Shown: positions 59,150 through 64,000 of the stretch, one piece after another
Position numbering within the stretch: the stretch's first letter is position 1
Layout: every line of letters begins with the position of its first letter
From: Rhyzopertha dominica
Taxonomy: Eukaryota; Arthropoda; Insecta; Coleoptera; Bostrichidae
Assembly: GCA_025024175.1 (NCBI GenBank)
Contig: QCXZ01000003.1
Span: 16,202,392-16,266,391 of the forward strand
DNA length: 64,000 nucleotides
Reading direction: 5' to 3'
The notes under the pieces: model-generated
What the model was told of the DNA's origin: nothing
Database searches by the model: none
What the model saw: the letters and a program-made list of their open reading frames with translations, nothing else
Position numbers and translations under genes: made by a program

Positions 59150-59910
59150 AAATGTCCCTTCAAGACCTAAAGTCAACACGATTTCCAGTCCTTATTACAA
59201 ATTAGCAAAATTAGTACTATTTGAAGCCTTAGGTAGGAAAAACCCATGGTTTATTGGTATAATAAAAGGATCTTATATTCAGAAACTGATATTTAAATTT
59301 ATTTTGACGCAGTTTTTTATGTGCCTTCAAACTGAATGTGGACCCCCTAGATTATAGGATAGCCAGATTATCTGAGCAGTGTTTAAAATCTACTTATTTC
59401 TTGCGGAACGGTAATTTTTATGAACAAAAATCAGTTTGCGCAATGGGTTCACCCTTAAGCTCCGTAGTGGCTAATTTGTAGGTGTAGCGATGAACAATTT
59501 TTAATTTAATCTCTAATGTCGGTATAGGTATGTAGATGACACTTTCGTAATTTCACTCATCGATATGTTAGAGTGAGGTAGATGTCTAAATCATCTAAAT
59601 ATAACATTTACGAGTTAAAAAGCAATGGTAGTTTGCCTTTCCTAGATATCCAGATTTACATAGAAAACAATAATCATTTGGGTCACAAAGTTTACGGAAA
59701 ACCAACACACTTAGACAATACGTATATGCTTCATCTCACCACCTTCCAACACAAATGAATAGTCTTATAAGGATATTATTTTTTAGAAATCAACGCATTT
59801 TGAACGAAAGATCATTAGAACAAGAAATGCGTCATCTTAAAGTAAGAAATGATAATAGTAACAGTANACTCTCGCTCATCAAAATTAACAAAAAATATTT
59901 TAGTGATACA
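59150..59910 (+). pseudogene. Decayed Penelope-like reverse transcriptase
   Basis: In order on the plus strand, with frame changes: a block like SSPYYKLAKLV near 59190 and VGKT near 59235, STYFLRNGNFYEQ near 59390, CAMGSPLSSVVANL near 59440, the intact catalytic RYRYVDDTFVIS near 59523-59555, ELKSNGSLPFLDIQIYIE near 59615, GHKVYGKPTHLDN near 59675, and RNQRILNERSLEQEMRHL near 59785. This is the PLE RT series. Stops (for example after VVANL) make it dead. The coding sequence is cut by the foldback element starting at 59913. Confidence 0.82.
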
Positions 59911-59912
59911 TA

Positions 59913-61430
59913 CAGGGTGTCTCTAAATTCGATGTTATAATTTCTATTGCATGTTCCTGACGTGAATTTATGACGAAAAGTCTATATAAACATGTGTCTG
60001 AAAATGCTTCATTTTTGATATATAGAGTGTTGAAGTTAAACAAAAATTTTCGAATTTTTTTATTTTTTAGAGAACGGTTTTTTGAAACTTTACGAGTTTT
60101 GGCAGAATGTTATAATAGATCATGGCTAATAATCCGGCATAAAAGATTTTTTCATATCTTTAACAGAGGCGGCGTAGGGGAGGGGCAGAGGGATTTTCTC
60201 TTTGAAAAAAAGTTGTGTGTGAAATATCAAAAAGCTCGTTACTATTTTCAGAAAGAGCAACAAATAAGGTACAAAAAAGGATCTCTTATTGCATTTCGCT
60301 AGAACGAACCGTTTTCGAGAAAATCGAGAAAATATGAATTCCTACAGGTTGGCGCAAATAGACCAAAAATTAACTTTTTTTTATTTTCCAAAGAAATTAA
60401 CGTTTATATGGCAACAACTTTTTGAAAGTAATTGAACTATATCAATGCAAATGTTCAGATATAAGGATTACCTCCATATCTAAACAGTGACGGCAATTTG
60501 GGGAGAGGGAGCAAGAAGTCTTTTTTTATAAAAAGATTGTTTCCACATTTTTAAATTGTTCAAAAGTTATGAGGATCAGTTAAAAATATTAAAACAAGAA
60601 AAATTTACATTTTATACTGCTAAGACAATCTATTGTTGTAAAATTAAGAAATTGCATTTTTTAAAGATTTTTAATAACACCAAATGCAAGTTGCATATCT
60701 AGCTTTAAATAATAATTAGTTTAATTTAATTAATTAATTAATTTAATTTTTCTTTTTTATATATTACTGGTCTTTATAATTATTGAAACGGTTTTAAAAA
60801 TGTGGAAACAATCTTTTTATAAAAAAGACTTCTTGCCCCCTCCAAATTACCGCCACTGTTTAGATATGATGGTAATCATTGTATCTGACCATTTATCATG
60901 ATATAGTGCGATTAATTCAAAAAAATTGTTGCCATATAAACGTTAATTTCTTTGGAAAATAAAAAAAGTTAATTTTTGGTCTATTTACGCCAACCTGTAG
61001 GAATTCAGGTTTTGTCGATTTTTTCGAAAGCGGTTTGTTCTAGCGAAATGCAATAAGAGGACCTTTTTTGTACCTTATTTGCTGCACTTTCTGAAAATAG
61101 TGACGAGCTTTTTGACATCTCACACACAACTTTTTTTCAAAGAGAAAACCCTTCTGCCCCTCCCCCTACGCCGCCTCTGTTACACATATCAAAAAATGTT
61201 TTATGCCAGATTATTAGCCGTGATCTATTATAACATTCTCCCAAAATTCGTAAAGATTCAAAAAACCGTTCTGTAAAAAATAAAAGAAATCGAAATCTTG
61301 TTTATAACTTCAACACTCTGTATATCAAAAATGAAGCATTTTCGGACACATGTTTATATAGACTTTTCGTCATGATTTCACGTCAGGAATACGCACTAGA
61401 AATTATGACATCGAATTTAGAGACACCCTG
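59913..61430. mobile_element. Foldback element nested in the decayed PLE, TA-flanked
   Basis: The left end CAGGGTGTCTCTAAATTCGA is matched exactly by the reverse complement of the right end, and TA stands on both sides (59911-59912, 61431-61432). Complementary arms of about 690 bp (59913-60608 and ~60747-61430) surround a loop of about 140 bp. The ORFs at 59970-60302 and 61079-61276 are mirror images of the arms, not genes. The CAGGGTG end and TA flank recall the element at 12.6-14.5 kb. Confidence 0.85.
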
Positions 61431-61432
61431 TA

Positions 61433-61745
61433 TAATAATTAAATTTTTTCTTCTTCTACCAAAGATAGAATACATTAGAAAGTGAAGGTATTTACATGTT
61501 CTTGCGACAAAGTTACATAATTCAAACTAACAGAAAAGTATATATGCACTACTAAGTTGCAAGAAATTAATAAATCTTCCATAGCTGATCATTCATATCT
61601 AACTAAACATATACATGATGGACTTCAACAAAAGAAAAATTTACGCCAAGAGAAATGTTACAAACTAATTAAAAAGCTATGTATTTCTATAACTACAGAT
61701 AACTTTAATAAGGACAAGGAAATTATAAGCTAGTTGATATTTGGA
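61433..61745 (+). pseudogene. GIY-YIG endonuclease end of the decayed PLE
   Basis: After the nested element the plus strand gives, across frames, LPKIEYIRK, then SSIADHSYLTKHIHDG near 61575 and EKCYKLIKKLCISI with NFNKDKEIIS near 61650-61730. This is the H..TGH and C-terminal NFN.D pattern of PLE endonucleases. It joins the RT relic ending at 59910 if the foldback element is removed. Confidence 0.65.
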
Positions 61746-64000
61746 AAGCAATTTTGTAGTTTTCTTTTACCAGCTAGTTGGGATACCTATATCTAATACT
61801 GCTTACTCGACCGGTTTTGATTTTATCAGGTTGCCACGTTGTTCCTATTCTTTTAATGATTTGTTTGTTTACTTCCAAAATATTGTTTAAGCAGATGAAA
61901 TGAAAACGCCAGATGGATAATCTTTTCGTCAGTGTTTATTTAGGGATGCTTGCTACCAAAGACTTTGGTTTAAGTTCTATTTCGACCAGTAAAAATTACG
62001 ATTGTTCAAAGATTTGCCTAGCAATTTTCAGAGAATTCACTAGGTACACCGATCGCAGCCGGTCTCGTAATTATGATGCTGCCTCTTTTGTGATGACAAG
62101 CTCCATAAAAGCTGTACGACCTCATGACAATCTAAATATTTCGTTTTGTGATGCTTTCAGTAGACAGCACACTAGTGGTCCAAGCGCTCTACTACGCTCA
62201 CCACATACCTATCAAAATGCAATAAAATGGTTTTTAACAGATAGATATAGCTCAGGGCTGTCTTACGAGGGTTTCCAACGCCATCACAATCCGCAGCGTA
62301 AACTGTAATTGCAGCATGCTTGTTCAGTATGCCGTGAGAGGGTAATTGTCCTGCATCGCGTGCTCAGGCAATCGCTGTAATGTTCGCAGCTGGTCTGATC
62401 CCTGCATTTAAAGCGTTTTCTAAATGCCGCCTTCAAGCGGGTTTGCTTTGTTCTCAAAATTACACCAAGGCAAAGTAGGGGTGTTTTGCTTAACAGCGCC
62501 CTATTTTGGCTTACATCTATCTAAGCAATCGCATCAATGAAGGTGATTATTTGGAAAGGTGTACGTGGATATTAAGTTATCAGACAGCCTTATTTACTTC
62601 CAAAATTAAAATAATGTTTTGGTATCCTACAAGTAGTCAGTATTATGATCTTGTGATACATTACTTTCCTGTGCGAGGAAAAATTTTTGAGCATTCTTCT
62701 TTGAAGTGATAAAATATATTTAACTAATTATAATTTGTTTTGTTTCAGGTATGTATCCAAGAAAAGCCTAGTGACTGAGTAAGTTTTTCTGTACAGTAAA
62801 CACTACGCTCTATTTGAGTTGAATTGCATTAACCTATTTGGAGTTATATGATTTTCCATAGGATTTAATTTTGTCCAAGAGTAGAATATCATCATAATCA
62901 TCATATAGCCTTTTCGGCGAAAGAGGCTACCACAGTGCATGTTGATTATCGCTGTGGGATCCATTGAGCCGATCGCGTATTTATCAATCCTCACTCCTCA
63001 GTGAGCAGTGTTAGACCCAGCAAGAGAAAAACGCGCGCTTTAATTGGTTAAAGTTGGGACTGTATCTACTAGTAGGTTAAACTCCAGTAATGTGTGTATG
63101 TGTAATGGGTCTCTGTCAATATTGGCATTTCATTTTCATTCTCTTTATAGTTAAGTCAATTAGGGCGAATGTTGAATTGTTTGATGGTTGGCTATCTTCA
63201 AAATATAATATTGTATTAATAGATGCGGTTTCTACAACTAATTGAATTATGAGTACTGTATTGCTGCTCTTATAACATACTCTCATAAATATAATACAAA
63301 ATATGTACAGTATACGTTATGTATGTATTCAAATATGCATATATTACTTTTAAAGGATTAATATTTTTACTTAATAATATAAATTAAATGGTGTGTTTTC
63401 TTATTCCATTGCCTCCTGGATGTAAACATAATATATGATTAGATTATTTTAAAAAAATTGAATAATTCCAAAATTATTAAAAATAAACCTAACAATATCA
63501 TTTTTTAATCAGAAAAAATAGGCCTTTTCAACCATAGCAAAGCCAACTATGGTTTCCTTTAAAAATATGCAAGTTTGTGTTATATCTCAAAAATTTGACG
63601 TCCTAAAATATTGCGGAGTACGCCACTGGATACAAAATAAAAATATCTATAGAAAATGTCTTTACAGTTTTTCTGTATCTACATACTTAAGCGAGAAATT
63701 GAGAGCTAGAGAAATGTTACACTGTCCAAAAGTTGGCTATGGCTCTAAAACAAAAGACGATACAAAAATGGCAACGGTACAACTGAACTTAGAACAAAAA
63801 AGTAATACAGTAATGTCGAAACCGCAACGCTCTAGCATTAATAGTTATAGAGATACCCTTCAATTACAACAAAAATGGGACACCTTGTACACATGATTAT
63901 TCAGTTCAATATCCATACCGCATACTTGAATGCAATACCTTATATTGTGAAAGTTGAAACGGGCTATTTGTATCTACAATCCAGAATCAGGGCGCGCATT
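61746..64000. other. No recognisable gene
   Basis: ORFs at 61913-62308 (131 codons) and 63549-63896 (115 codons), both plus, have no motif that I know. A 30-bp piece at 62749-62778 is flanked by an acceptor-like TTTGTTTTGTTTCAG and a donor-like GTAAGT, the only exon-like signal here. Confidence 0.4.

Noticed and set aside
59970..61276. Plus-strand ORFs of 110 and 65 codons
   Set aside because: They lie in the two inverted arms of the foldback element and are shadows of its sequence, not genes.
1..64000. CRISPR array, bacterial operon or prophage
   Set aside because: No spaced identical short repeats, no ribosome-binding-site-led ORF runs; all elements are eukaryotic.

Overview
The window looks like gene-poor, AT-rich DNA from an animal nuclear genome, most likely an insect. 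I infer this from the mobile elements: two Pao-clade BEL retrotransposons, three Penelope-like elements (PLEs), mariner/IS630-type transposase relics, hAT-type MITEs and LINE relics. I see no host gene with a credible exon structure, no rRNA, no intact tRNA and no prokaryotic feature. The species cannot be named from sequence alone.

Layout: 1-4005 is a minus-strand BEL/Pao element with an unbroken gag-pol frame that runs off the left edge, plus leader and 5' LTR. 6600-6965 is a LINE reverse-transcriptase (RT) relic. 6970-9002 is a PLE with inverted arms, hammerhead ribozyme motifs and a 12-bp target duplication. 10960-11450 is a mariner-type transposase relic. 12606-14542 is a long foldback element. 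15625-22009 is a complete BEL/Pao element with two 486-bp LTRs that look identical and a 5-bp target duplication, but with a broken coding region. 22219-22372, 24389-24844, 33441-33770 and 35455-35731 are MITEs. 33900-34650 is a LINE relic and 37930-38800 a DDE transposase relic. 41909-43235 is an old inverted-repeat element. 44126-44820 is a non-coding hammerhead-bearing repeat, with further hammerhead copies at 47.0 and 52.95 kb. 45058-46725 is an element with CACTG ends. 54947-56734 is a PLE present as a near-perfect 838-bp-arm palindrome. 57900-58455 is a tandem array. 59150-61745 is a decayed PLE interrupted by a 1.5-kb foldback element.

The most interesting theme is self-cleaving RNA. 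At least six hammerhead motifs with most or all of the conserved core, and two decayed ones, occur in three PLE-related families. One of these families (44-53 kb) has no detectable coding region and carries a complete CUGANGA/GAAA core, a palindromic stem III and a matching stem I. The rest of the window (4006-6600, 9003-10960, 24853-33432, 35807-37929, 39242-41908, 47090-52910, 61746-64000) holds nothing I can assign beyond short unsupported ORFs and some GC-richer islands.
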